Below are positions 24,636 to 33,533 of a stretch of DNA of 64,000 nucleotides, in pieces. The notes beneath the pieces were generated by a model, which saw nothing but the letters and a program-made list of their open reading frames with translations, searched no databases and was not told the DNA's origin. How positions within the stretch are numbered: position 1 is the stretch's first letter; every line of letters begins with the position of its first letter. A program made the translations under genes and the position numbers. This stretch comes from CAHJXF01 sp038225855 (GTDB lineage Bacteria; Pseudomonadota; Gammaproteobacteria; Burkholderiales; Burkholderiaceae_D), in NCBI GenBank assembly GCA_038225855.1, contig JBBRQU010000017.1, positions 1 through 64,000 of the forward strand, written 5' to 3'.

Positions 24636-26309
24636 CTAGACCGACATCGTCTTCATCACTTCATCGCGCAATTCGCGACGCAGGATCTTGCCGACATTGG
24701 TCTTGGGCAACTCGTCGCGGAACTTGATGTGGCGCGGCTTCTTGTAGCCGGTGAGGTTTTCCGCGCAATAGGCCGCGAGTTGTTTTTCGTCGAGCGAGGC
24801 ATCCGCCTTGACGACGAACAGCATCACGGCCTCGCCCGAATTCTTGTCGGGCACGCCGATCACCGCGCATTCGCGCACGCCCGGGTGGCTCGCGACCACG
24901 CCCTCGATTTCGGTCGGATAGACGTTGAATCCCGACACCAGGATCATGTCCTTCTTGCGATCGACGATGCGGATGTAGCCCTGTTCATCCATGATGCCGA
25001 TGTCGCCCGACTTGAAGTAGCCGTCCGCGGTCATGACTTTCGCGGTCTCGTCGTCGCGCTGCCAGTAGCCCTGCATCACCTGCGGACCGCGGATCGCGAT
25101 CTCGCCGCGCTCGCCGGTCGGCACGTCGCGCTCGTCGTCGTCGAGGATGCGGATCTCCACGCCCGGCATCGGCAGCCCGATCGTGCCGGTGTAGGCGTCG
25201 GTGTCGGTGCGGTTGCAGGTCACGCCCGCGCACGTCTCCGACAGGCCATAGCCTTCCGCGATCGGGCAGCCGGTGATCGCGAGCCACTTCTTCGCGACGG
25301 CTTCCTGCACGGCCATGCCCCCGCCGTTCGAGATGACGAGTTGCGAGAAGTCGAGCTTGGCGAATCCCGGATGACTGGCCATGCCCGCGAACAAGGTGTT
25401 GACCGCGGGAAAGACGTGCACGCGATGTTTGCCCAGTGCCGCGACGAAGCCGTCCATGTCGCGTGGATTGGGGATCAGGATGTTGACGCCGCCCAATCGC
25501 ATGCCCAGCAGCATGCACGTGATGAACGCGAACACGTGGTAAAGCGGCAACGCGCATACGATCGTGATCTGGCCTTCGAGCTGCTTGCGCTGCAAGCCGG
25601 GATACGTCCACGCCTCGGACGCGAGCAGCGCCGCGATGATCGACTTGTGCAGAAGCGTCGCGCCTTTCGAGATGCCCGTCGTGCCGCCGGTGTATTGCAG
25701 TACCGCGACATCGTCGGGTCCGACCGCGGGCGGCGCGAGCTTCAACTTCTCGCCCTGCGCAAGCGCAACCGGAAAGCGCTCCGCAGCCGGCAATCCATCA
25801 ATGGGAGCGGCCTCCTTGACTGCGCCCAGCATGTCTCCGGCCGCGGTGACGACGACGTGTACGACGGCGGTGTTTGCAATCACCTGCGCCAAGGTGTGCG
25901 CGAAGGTCTCGAGAACCATGATCGCAATCGCGCCCGAGTCCTTCAGTTGATGCTCGAGCTCGCGCGCGGTGTAGAGCGGATTGACGTTGACCGCGATCAA
26001 ACCCGCACGCAATACCGCCGCGACCGCCACCGGATATTGCAGCAGGTTGGGCATCATGATCGCGACGCGATCACCGTGCTTCAGGCCCTTGCTCTGCAGC
26101 CATGCGGCAAGGGCGTGGGACAGGCGATCCCATTCGCCGTACGTCATGGTTTGACCCATGCAGACGTAGGCCGGCTTGTCGGCGTATTTCGCGAAGCTCT
26201 CGTCGAACAACTGATTCAACGATTGATAGCGCGCCGTGTCCACGTCGGCGGGAACGCCGACCGGATAGTTCGCGATCCACGGACGACGATGTTGTTCGAG
26301 TGCGGCCAT
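24636..26309 (-). CDS. fadD: Long-chain fatty acid--CoA ligase
   Basis: A 557-residue adenylating enzyme that converts free fatty acids to acyl-CoA. The AMP-binding motif reads LQYTGGTTGISKGATLLHKS; later come GYGLSETCAGVTCN, YFKSGDIGIMDEQGYIRIVD, RKKDMILVSGFNVYPTEIE and TNVGKILRRELRD. The N-terminus RPWIANYPVGVPADVD is typical of proteobacterial FadD. GGGGAGG precedes the ATG. It lies 60 bases after the P450-reductase gene in the same direction, so the two could supply acyl-CoA from oxidised fatty acids. Confidence 0.93.
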   Translation of the reverse strand: MAALEQHRRPWIANYPVGVPADVDTARYQSLNQLFDESFAKYADKPAYVCMGQTMTYGEWDRLSHALAAWLQSKGLKHGDRVAIMMPNLLQYPVAVAAVLRAGLIAVNVNPLYTARELEHQLKDSGAIAIMVLETFAHTLAQVIANTAVVHVVVTAAGDMLGAVKEAAPIDGLPAAERFPVALAQGEKLKLAPPAVGPDDVAVLQYTGGTTGISKGATLLHKSIIAALLASEAWTYPGLQRKQLEGQITIVCALPLYHVFAFITCMLLGMRLGGVNILIPNPRDMDGFVAALGKHRVHVFPAVNTLFAGMASHPGFAKLDFSQLVISNGGGMAVQEAVAKKWLAITGCPIAEGYGLSETCAGVTCNRTDTDAYTGTIGLPMPGVEIRILDDDERDVPTGERGEIAIRGPQVMQGYWQRDDETAKVMTADGYFKSGDIGIMDEQGYIRIVDRKKDMILVSGFNVYPTEIEGVVASHPGVRECAVIGVPDKNSGEAVMLFVVKADASLDEKQLAAYCAENLTGYKKPRHIKFRDELPKTNVGKILRRELRDEVMKTMSV

Positions 26310-26369
26310 GCTGCCTCCCCATGTGGTGCCGACGCTCCACCCCTCGCGCCGGTCAGACTGTCGGTGCTG

Positions 26370-29300
26370 TCAGGCAAACACGTCCGAGACGTAGCGCCCG
26401 TGCTCGTGCTCCATGCGGTCGGCCCAGGCATTGGCCCCGGCATCGTCGATCTGCGTCGCTTTCTGATAGATGCGGATGAAGGTCTCGCGCACCGCCGGCG
26501 CCATGTGCCTGCCGTCGCCGCAGACGTAGAACTGCGCGCCTTCACGGAATAGCGATGCGACTTCTGCGCGATCTTTCCAGACGCGGTGCTGCACGAACAT
26601 GACGTCGCCTTCAGGCGCCGCCGAGAAGGCCGGTCGCATCTCGACGACACCTTGCGATTCCCACGCGCCGAATTCGTCGCGATACAGGTAATCGATTTCG
26701 GGATCATCGACGCCGAAGAACAGCAGCGCCCGGCCGACCTCGCGGCCTGCGGCTTTCTGCGCGGCGCGCTCCTGCAGAAATCCCCGGAAGGGCGCGACGC
26801 CCGTTCCCGCGCACACCATCACCATCGCCGTCTTGGGATCCGCGGGCGGATGGAAGCCCGACTGCGACGGCCTCACCGCGACCGACACGCGATCGCCCGC
26901 GTGCAGGTTGGCAAGATAGGTCGAGGCCACGCCGAAGAAGCGGCCCTGCCCGGACAGGGCCGGCGCATCGACCACCGCGATCGTGAGGCTCGCCTGTGCT
27001 TCGTTGGCGAGCGGTGACGACGAGATCGAATACTGGCGCGCGCGCAGCAACGGCAGCATCGCGAGGAACTGCGCGAACGTGATGCTGCATGACTGCGCGC
27101 GCTCGGTGAGGTCGAGAACGCTGACGCGCTTGTTGAGCACTTCGCCGCTGTAGGCCTCGTCGCTCGCCAGTCGCGCGAGGTCGTCGCGCTCGGGAGGACA
27201 TGCGGTGGCTTCCGCAAGCTGGTTGATCTGCGCGCGCGTCGCGGGCTGCGCGAGCTCGACGTAGTTGGAAAGGACCTCGAACGCGCTGATCGGGTAGTCG
27301 CCCGGCAGCGCAGCGGACGCATCGGGCTGCTTGTGAATCACGATCTGCGTGTCGTTCGCAAGCCCGAAGCGACGCAAGGCACGCTCGACGTTGGCTTGCG
27401 CGTTGCGCGGCAGGACCGCTAGATAGTCGCCGCTCTTGTAGCTCACGCCCTGCGGCAACGCGATCTGCAGATGGCGCTTCGAGCGCGCACCGCCCTTGGA
27501 CAATCCGGCGACGAGGTTGACGAGTTCGCGATTGGCCACGATCGTCGCCTGCGCGAGTTCCTGCAGTTGCAGCGTGCTTTCGCGGCCGGCCTTGAGGACT
27601 TCGACGTCGAACGCGGGGGCAGTCGGTTTCTCCGCAACGGCATGACCGAGCGCCTGACCCAGATCGCTCCACAAGCTCCCGTACCACTCGTCGAAGGCGC
27701 CGAAGAAGTCGCCCCCGGCATCGGCTTCGCCGCGCGGTCGAAGACGCGATGCGCCCGCGGCCTCGAGCGCCGCATCGATACGCTTGGGTACGAACTGATA
27801 GGTGCGCGCCCACTGAAGATTGCCGCAACCGAACACGGCGAACTTCACGCCCGCCAATTCGTTCGCGGCACGGCTCTCGATCCACGAGAGAAACTTCTTC
27901 GCGTTGTCGGGCGCCTGCCCTTCGTACGATGCGGTCACGATGACGACCGGCGTGCCGGACTTCAGATCGCCCACATGCTCGTCGAGCGGCGCCGCGATCG
28001 GCGCATAGCCTTGCCGCATCGCATCGGCCGCGATGCGCCGCGCGAACATCTCCGACGAGCCGGTGTTGCTGCCGTAGAGAACCAGCAGTGGCTTGGCATC
28101 GCCCTCGGGCATTGCGGCAACCGGCTGCTCCTTGACGAGGGCGCGCTGCGGCGCTGAAGGAATCGTCGTCTTCAATGCGAAGTCGCCGCGGCCGCGCGAC
28201 TTCGCGCGAATGTTGAGGTTGTGCGGCTTGATGGTCAGCGTCTCGGCGATTTCGAGTTGATACGACGGATCGTCGAGCACCAGGTCGAAACGCTGCAGCA
28301 GCATCGCCATCACCAGTTGCGCTTCCTGCATCGCGAACGGACGACCGATGCAGGCGCGCGCGCCGTTGCCGAAAGGCTTCCATGCGTTGGGCGCGAGCGC
28401 CGCCGCGTTCTCGGGCGCGAAGCGTTCGGGACGAAAGGCTTCGGCGTCGTCGCCCCACGCCGCGGGATCGCGATGAAGCATCGGCTCGAGTATCAGCAAT
28501 GTGTCGCGCGGCGTGAGCGGATAGCGACCGCCGAGCACGGTGTCTGCCACCGGCTTGACCGCGAAGGCCGGTGCGGTGGGCCAGAGGCGCAGCGTCTCCA
28601 TCAGCATCTGCTCGATGTAGCGCAGTTGCGCGAGATGCTCGATGCGAGGCAGCTCGGAGCCCAGCACCTCGTCGACGATCTTCTGCGCCTTCAGCAGGAC
28701 CTCCGGATTCTTCAGCAGCAAGTAGGTCGCGAACGACAGCAGGCCGCTGGTGGTCTCGTGACCGGCGATCAGAAAGGTCACGAGCTGGAAACGGATGTTC
28801 TCATCGGAAAGCTTTTCGCCGGACACGGTGTCGACGCCGTTCAACATGACGTTGAGCAGATCCTTTTTCTCGAGACCCCTGGGATCCTGACGACGCTCGG
28901 CGATCAGGCGTTCGGCCACGCGTGACAGCACGGTCTGGTCGGCCTCGTACTTGCGCTTTCTCGATACCATCATGTTCGAGACCATGTTGGGCCGCCGGCT
29001 GCGATCGCCCGCCTCCTCGAGCGCATCGACCATCGCCGCGACGAAGGGATGCATCTCGTTCTGATAGAAGCTGTTGAAGCGGTAGTCGAAGGCGCACAGC
29101 GCGATCGTGTCGAGCGTGAGACGCGTCATGTTGTCGGCGACGTCGATCACCGCGCCCGGCCCGAAGCGCTCCCACTTCACGAACATCTGGTTCGCGATAT
29201 CGACCATGCGATCGAACATCGATCGCACGCCGAGCGGACCGAAGGCCGGCATCAGGAGGCGATGCGCCTTCGCCCAGTTGGGCTCGCTGTTGTATGCGGT

Positions 29301-29567
29301 GAAGAGTCCGTCACCCGCAAAGGCGCGGATCTCCTTCAACGGACCGTGGATGCGCTTCTGGAAGCGGGTCTCGTCGGAGAGCTCGTTGACCAGCTCCTGC
29401 GAGCTGACGACGTACATGTCCTTGCCGAAGATGGTGAGCTTGAAGATCGGCCCATAAGTCTTCGCGAGCCGCATCATGCTCTGGATCGGCGCTTTCGAAT
29501 CGATCTCGCCGACGTTGCCCACGATCGGTCTCATCGGCGGCTGCGGGACGATTGTCTTGTCGGGCAT
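26370..29567 (-). CDS. Self-sufficient cytochrome P450/NADPH-P450 reductase fusion (CYP102/P450 BM3 type)
   Basis: A 1065-residue fusion. P450 part (1-460): GDGLFT with F89 matching BM3 F87, I-helix AGHETTSG (268-275), ETLR (324-327), and haem loop FGNGARACIG (399-408) with the axial Cys at 406. FMN domain (about 493-640): LYGSNTGSSE and TASYEGQAPDNA. FAD/NADPH domains follow: RQYSISSSP, MVCAGTGVAPFRGFLQERA and FYVCGDGRHMAPAV. Relatives hydroxylate fatty acids near the omega end. The substrate-anchoring BM3 residues R47 and Y51 align with K49 and V53, so chain-length preference may differ. It is the first gene of a unit with fadD; a palindromic repeat separates it from the acyltransferase gene upstream. 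Confidence 0.95.
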   Translation of the reverse strand: MPDKTIVPQPPMRPIVGNVGEIDSKAPIQSMMRLAKTYGPIFKLTIFGKDMYVVSSQELVNELSDETRFQKRIHGPLKEIRAFAGDGLFTAYNSEPNWAKAHRLLMPAFGPLGVRSMFDRMVDIANQMFVKWERFGPGAVIDVADNMTRLTLDTIALCAFDYRFNSFYQNEMHPFVAAMVDALEEAGDRSRRPNMVSNMMVSRKRKYEADQTVLSRVAERLIAERRQDPRGLEKKDLLNVMLNGVDTVSGEKLSDENIRFQLVTFLIAGHETTSGLLSFATYLLLKNPEVLLKAQKIVDEVLGSELPRIEHLAQLRYIEQMLMETLRLWPTAPAFAVKPVADTVLGGRYPLTPRDTLLILEPMLHRDPAAWGDDAEAFRPERFAPENAAALAPNAWKPFGNGARACIGRPFAMQEAQLVMAMLLQRFDLVLDDPSYQLEIAETLTIKPHNLNIRAKSRGRGDFALKTTIPSAPQRALVKEQPVAAMPEGDAKPLLVLYGSNTGSSEMFARRIAADAMRQGYAPIAAPLDEHVGDLKSGTPVVIVTASYEGQAPDNAKKFLSWIESRAANELAGVKFAVFGCGNLQWARTYQFVPKRIDAALEAAGASRLRPRGEADAGGDFFGAFDEWYGSLWSDLGQALGHAVAEKPTAPAFDVEVLKAGRESTLQLQELAQATIVANRELVNLVAGLSKGGARSKRHLQIALPQGVSYKSGDYLAVLPRNAQANVERALRRFGLANDTQIVIHKQPDASAALPGDYPISAFEVLSNYVELAQPATRAQINQLAEATACPPERDDLARLASDEAYSGEVLNKRVSVLDLTERAQSCSITFAQFLAMLPLLRARQYSISSSPLANEAQASLTIAVVDAPALSGQGRFFGVASTYLANLHAGDRVSVAVRPSQSGFHPPADPKTAMVMVCAGTGVAPFRGFLQERAAQKAAGREVGRALLFFGVDDPEIDYLYRDEFGAWESQGVVEMRPAFSAAPEGDVMFVQHRVWKDRAEVASLFREGAQFYVCGDGRHMAPAVRETFIRIYQKATQIDDAGANAWADRMEHEHGRYVSDVFA

Positions 29568-29583
29568 CTCTTTTTCCTTGATC

Positions 29584-29707
29584 TGTCGCTCACGCGAAGG
29601 CGGGAGTCCAGTGTCGTCTTAGCTTGTCGCTCCCGCGAAAGCGGGAGTCCAGTGTCGTTCGCCGCAGCGCTTCAAAGTCGCTGGGCTCCCGCTTTCTCGG
29701 GAGCGAC
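29584..29707. repeat. Intergenic palindromic repeat, family B (compound)
   Basis: Two left arms in tandem (CGCTCACGCGAAGGCGGGAG and CGCTCCCGCGAAAGCGGGAG, each followed by TCCAGTGTCGT) and one right arm (GGGCTCCCGCTTTCTCGGGA). It lies between the WS/DGAT gene and the P450 gene. Confidence 0.65.
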
Positions 29708-29727
29708 GCGGAAAAGATTGCGAAGGG

Positions 29728-31362
29728 TCAATGCACTGTGCTCGCCACTGCGCGCGGCTTGCGCGCGCTCTTGCGCATCGACTTGCCGGCCGCCTCGCGT
29801 TTCTTCGAAACCGCTGCGCCATTGGCCGAAGCCTTCTTCGGCGATCCACTTTTCGTCCCCGGCTTCCTTGCCCGCGTCGTCACGAGTGGGGGCACCGACA
29901 CGGCAACGGCTTTCGCATGCGCCACTGCACCAGCAACCACGGACGCGTCCTTCATCGCGAGATCGAACAGCTTCCTGTGCTCTTCGACGACGAAGTCCGC
30001 GAGGTCCGCGACATCGGGCACCGCACGACGGCACGCGATCAGTCCGTAGTCGAGCGACCCGTTGTAGCTCTGCACCGTGAAGTTGAGCGCAACGCCATGC
30101 GTGGCGATCGACACCGGGAAATAGCTGAGCATGCGAGCGCCGCAAACATACAGCGGTATAGGCGAGCCCGGCACGTTGGACACCGCGACATTGGCAACCG
30201 GAGGCAAGGCGTTGGCCAGGCCCGAGCGTCCGTACATCGACGCGAGGCCCGAGATCAACCAGGGCGCGCCGAATGACGGGAAGTCGGTTGGGATCGCGGC
30301 CTTGAAGTTGCCCATCAAGGTCTTGGCCGCCGCCGACGACGTGTTGATGACCTGCAAGCGCTCGACCGGATCCTCGATGTCGGTGGCGAGCGTCATCACC
30401 GTCATCGAAACCTGATTGTTCGGATCGGTGTTGCCCGCTTCGCGCAATGAGACCGGCACCGCGGCCGTCAGCGAATTCTTCGGCAGTGCGTTGTAGTCGG
30501 TGAGGTAGCGGCGCAGCGCGCCGCCGCAGGTCGCGAGCACCACGTCGTTGAGCGAGACGCCGAAGCGCTTGCCGATCAGCTTGGTTTGCGCGAGCGATAT
30601 CGATCGACCGGCATAGGCGCGCTGATTGGTGATCGCCACGTTGAATGGCGTCTTCGGACCGAGCAGTTTCATGCCTTTGCCGATGTTCCAGTTGCGCTTG
30701 CCGTCCGGGCCAGGCTGCGGCACCACCACGCTTTGCAGCGCGCGAGCCATGTCGGGCAACGTCTTCACCAGCTTCACGTACTGCGCGAAGGTATTGCTGA
30801 TCGCCGCGCTTGCAAGCTCTGCCATGCCCAGTTGATAACCGTGGCTGCGGCGTTGCTGGCGCGGCGGCCGCACCGCTCGCGGCTCGGGCGTCACGTCCAT
30901 GATGGCGGTCGCGAGCGCGACGCCGGCCTGCCCGTCGATACCCGAGTGATGCACCTTGGTGTAGAGCGCGACGCGGCCATGCTCGAGCCCGTCGATCACG
31001 AAGAATTCCCACAGCGGCCGGCTGCGGTCGAGCAGCGACGAATGCAGGCGCGCAACGTATTGCTCGAGTTGTTTGTGCGTGCCCGGCCTGGGCAGGGTGA
31101 CGCGGCGAATGTGATAGTCGATGTCGACCTCATCGTCTTCGACCCACACCGGATTGGACAGCTCGAAGGGCATCAACGCGAGCTTGCGCGTGAACACGTC
31201 CGAGATATGCAGCCGGCTCGCGATATGCTGCTTGAAGTCTTCGTAGAAGTCGCCCTTGTAGCCGGCAGGCAATTCGAGCGTGTGCATGCCGCCCACATGC
31301 ATCGGCGTCTCGGGAGTTTCCAGATGCAGGAAGCTGGCATCCATGCCGCTCAGATGATTCAT
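29728..31362 (-). CDS. Wax ester synthase/diacylglycerol acyltransferase (WS/DGAT)
   Basis: A 544-residue acyltransferase that forms wax esters or triacylglycerols from acyl-CoA. It begins MNHLSGMDASFLHLETPETP and has the catalytic HHSGIDG at 138-144, plus LNDVVLATCGGALRRYL, and SNVPGSPIPLYVCGARM. GGAGGAGAG precedes ATG 31362; the frame is open far upstream but that part is not family-like. The last about 60 residues are a Lys/Ala-rich basic tail that is not part of the enzyme fold and may bind membranes, nucleic acid or granules. Phasin and lipase genes follow within 3 kb, pointing to lipid storage. Confidence 0.92.
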   Translation of the reverse strand: MNHLSGMDASFLHLETPETPMHVGGMHTLELPAGYKGDFYEDFKQHIASRLHISDVFTRKLALMPFELSNPVWVEDDEVDIDYHIRRVTLPRPGTHKQLEQYVARLHSSLLDRSRPLWEFFVIDGLEHGRVALYTKVHHSGIDGQAGVALATAIMDVTPEPRAVRPPRQQRRSHGYQLGMAELASAAISNTFAQYVKLVKTLPDMARALQSVVVPQPGPDGKRNWNIGKGMKLLGPKTPFNVAITNQRAYAGRSISLAQTKLIGKRFGVSLNDVVLATCGGALRRYLTDYNALPKNSLTAAVPVSLREAGNTDPNNQVSMTVMTLATDIEDPVERLQVINTSSAAAKTLMGNFKAAIPTDFPSFGAPWLISGLASMYGRSGLANALPPVANVAVSNVPGSPIPLYVCGARMLSYFPVSIATHGVALNFTVQSYNGSLDYGLIACRRAVPDVADLADFVVEEHRKLFDLAMKDASVVAGAVAHAKAVAVSVPPLVTTRARKPGTKSGSPKKASANGAAVSKKREAAGKSMRKSARKPRAVASTVH

Positions 31363-31548
31363 GGTCCGCTCTCCTCCGGGTCGTACTGATGTTCGCGCGC
31401 TGGCTGGGGCGTCGAATATAGCAGTCGCCCTCGCGAAGGCAAGCAGGTAATTTCCCGCGTGCAGCGCCGGCTGACAAGGCAGCCCGGCCGGGCCACAATC
31501 GCAACCCCGATCGCTTTTTGCGCGCATCGTTCGCTTCAGGGAGCCCTC

Positions 31549-32082
31549 ATGAAAACGCTGGTCGATCAACTTTCGCAATACGCCGCCTACCATCGCGATT
31601 CGCGCAACCTGGTCACGCATCTGATCGGGATCCCGATGATCGTCGTCGCCGTCGTGACTTTGCTGTCGCGGCCGGAATTCGACGTCGCGGGCATTGCACT
31701 CCCGCCCGCGGTGATCGTCGCCGCAATCTCGATCGGCTACTACCTGCTGCTCGACGTGCGCATGGGTCTCGCGATGCTGGTTGCGATCGGGCTCGCGGTC
31801 GCGGCAGGCCACTGGTTCGCGAGCCTGTCGACCGCCGCATGGCTGGCCTGGGGCGTCGGCCTGTTCGTCGTCGGGTGGGTCTTTCAGTTCGTCGGCCACT
31901 ACTACGAAGGGCGAAAGCCGGCCTTCGTCGACGACCTCGTGGGCCTTCTGATCGGGCCGCTGTTCGTCGCGGCCGAGATCGGCTTTGCCGTCGGATTGCG
32001 CCTCGAAGTCAAGCGCGAGATCGAAGCGCGCGTCGGCCCGATGCGCGGACGTGCACCTGAAGCGAAGGGTTTCGAGTCTTGA
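31549..32082 (+). CDS. DUF962/Mpo1-like membrane protein
   Basis: A 177-residue protein with the start MKTLVDQLSQYAAYHRDSRN, followed by LVTHLIGIPMIVVAVVTLLS. Four hydrophobic segments follow, and FVGHYYEGRKPAFVDDLVGL is the conserved part of the family. Yeast Mpo1 is a dioxygenase that alpha-oxidises 2-hydroxy fatty acids, using conserved His residues; here His residues at H15, H24, H92 and H116 are candidates. The role in bacteria is not established. It is divergent from the WS/DGAT gene. ATG 31549 fits the family start. Confidence 0.87.
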   Translation: MKTLVDQLSQYAAYHRDSRNLVTHLIGIPMIVVAVVTLLSRPEFDVAGIALPPAVIVAAISIGYYLLLDVRMGLAMLVAIGLAVAAGHWFASLSTAAWLAWGVGLFVVGWVFQFVGHYYEGRKPAFVDDLVGLLIGPLFVAAEIGFAVGLRLEVKREIEARVGPMRGRAPEAKGFES

Positions 32083-32092
32083 CGCAATCGCC

Positions 32093-32163
32093 GTTGTCCC
32101 TGCGCAAGCAGGGCTCCAGCGACTTGTCCACACGACACTGGATTCCCGCTTTCGCGAAGGACG
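32093..32163. repeat. Intergenic palindromic repeat, family B
   Basis: Left arm GTTGTCCCTGCGCAAGCAGG with GCTCCAGCGAC, right arm ACGACACTGGATTCCCGCTT and TCGCGAAGGAC. It lies in the 239-base gap between the DUF962 and phasin-like genes. The rest of that gap shows no gene. Confidence 0.55.
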
Positions 32164-32321
32164 GAGTCTCTAGGGCGCTCACCCTAACTTTCGCCCTTTT
32201 CTAGTTTTCTCTCCCTAGCTTCGATCCGGATGATGCGGTCCATGGAGTCGCACATGGCTCCGGCAGCGACAGGCGATCCCGCATGCGCTGTAAGCGATCA
32301 ACCCTTGATGGAGTAGAAACC

Positions 32322-32864
32322 ATGTCCAGCCCCACGATCAATTCCGTTGCCCTCAATGTCGTCGGCCAATACGGCCTGGTCGGCAAGAACCTTTTGTCCG
32401 CCTATCGCCTCGGTACGCAACGCGTCGTTTCGCAAATCAACGATCGCTACGCCGCGATGGCGCAGTCGGCGTCGCAGTCGTCTTCCCTGCCGCTGATCGA
32501 CAACTCGATCCGCAACAGCATCGTCGCGGCCAATCAGCAAATCGCGAACTTCATCGTCGGTGGCGTGGTCCGCGCGACCGAGCAAGTCGACATCGCGATC
32601 GATCGCGTCACCGAAGGCACGATGGCAGGCATCAAGCGTCTGGGCGAAGTCGGTCAGCGCATCGAAGCGGCGGTCGGCGCTCCGGTCGTCGACACCATCA
32701 CCAAGCTCAACCTGCCCGCCGCGCAGATCTCGCTGCAAATCGCCGAGCGCGTTGCCGAAGGTTCGAGGCGTCTGGCCGAGCGCGTTGCCGGTGTGGAAGC
32801 CGGCGTTGTTGCCGAAGACGAGCAAGCGAGGCCCCAAGCCAAGCGCGCGTCGGCGAAGGCGTAA
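32322..32864 (+). CDS. Helical phasin-like protein
   Basis: A 180-residue, almost wholly amphipathic-helical protein beginning MSSPTINSVALNVVGQYGLV. Long helices (ATEQVDIAIDRVTEGTMAGI, LPAAQISLQIAERVAEGSRR) and a basic Ala-rich C-terminus suggest a granule-coating or coiled-coil protein. I do not recognise a named family. Its position directly before an unmistakable phasin gene supports a role at PHA granules, by inference. The start at 32322 follows a GGAGTAGAAACC leader, a usable ribosome-binding site. Confidence 0.55.
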   Translation: MSSPTINSVALNVVGQYGLVGKNLLSAYRLGTQRVVSQINDRYAAMAQSASQSSSLPLIDNSIRNSIVAANQQIANFIVGGVVRATEQVDIAIDRVTEGTMAGIKRLGEVGQRIEAAVGAPVVDTITKLNLPAAQISLQIAERVAEGSRRLAERVAGVEAGVVAEDEQARPQAKRASAKA

Positions 32865-33022
32865 GAGCTTCACAGCGCGAGCTTCGCTTGAATCATGATC
32901 GCGATCGCTTCGGTCGCGCGCATGATCTGCGATCTTGCAGGTGATACGCTCCACAACGATGCGAGGCCCGGTCGCCGTGACTCGGCCTCGCGTCCATTGA
33001 GCCTCGTTCGCAGGAGAGCATC

Positions 33023-33481
33023 ATGAGCAAACCCCCCGCCAGGAAGTCCACGGCCGCACGCAAGTCCGTGGGCACGACGTCCAGGGCACGCGCGATCGGC
33101 TCGAAAGCAGACAGCTCTTCGAAAGCGGACGATTCGGTTGGTGCATCCGAAGCGCCGCGCACGTCCAGGAACATCCTGAGCGCGGGCATCAAGGCTCTCG
33201 CGAACGCGCATGGCGAAGCGGTCGCGCGCCAGAGCCGCGTCTTCGAATCGCTGTTGGGGCTCGGTCCGCACCGCGATGCGAACACCGCCCCGGGCGACAT
33301 ACCCGCAGCGCTCGATCCCTTCGGCTTCAAGAAATTCGAGGACGTGTTCGATCAGAGAGTCGCGCGCACGTTGCAGCGCTTGGGCGTGCCTGCGGCGCAG
33401 GCGTTCGCCGATCTGACGGCCGAGGTCGTGCGCCTGCGCGCTGAACTCGCACAAATAAAAGCGCCCGGGAAGAAGCGTTGA
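33023..33481 (+). CDS. Phasin family protein (PHA granule-associated)
   Basis: A 152-residue protein. The first 50 residues are a Lys/Ser/Ala-rich basic segment. The rest is a phasin-type helix region ending with FEDVFDQRVARTLQRLGVPA and AQAFADLTAEVVRLRAELAQ, which matches the PhaF/PhaI-like 'poly(hydroxyalkanoate) granule-associated protein' group. Such proteins coat PHA granules and can tether them to the nucleoid through basic tails. GCAGGAGAGC precedes the ATG. An 8-bp GC-rich hairpin (32961-32991) lies just upstream. Confidence 0.75.
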   Translation: MSKPPARKSTAARKSVGTTSRARAIGSKADSSSKADDSVGASEAPRTSRNILSAGIKALANAHGEAVARQSRVFESLLGLGPHRDANTAPGDIPAALDPFGFKKFEDVFDQRVARTLQRLGVPAAQAFADLTAEVVRLRAELAQIKAPGKKR

Positions 33482-33533
33482 AGCATCGGCCGCAGCCAGG
33501 CTGATGCCTCTTCCGAATCGCGGATCCTGATGC

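Noticed and set aside
29728..32133. N-terminal extension of the WS/DGAT gene to about 800 codons
   Set aside because: The extension is antisense to the DUF962 gene; a strong ribosome-binding site and the family start support 31362.
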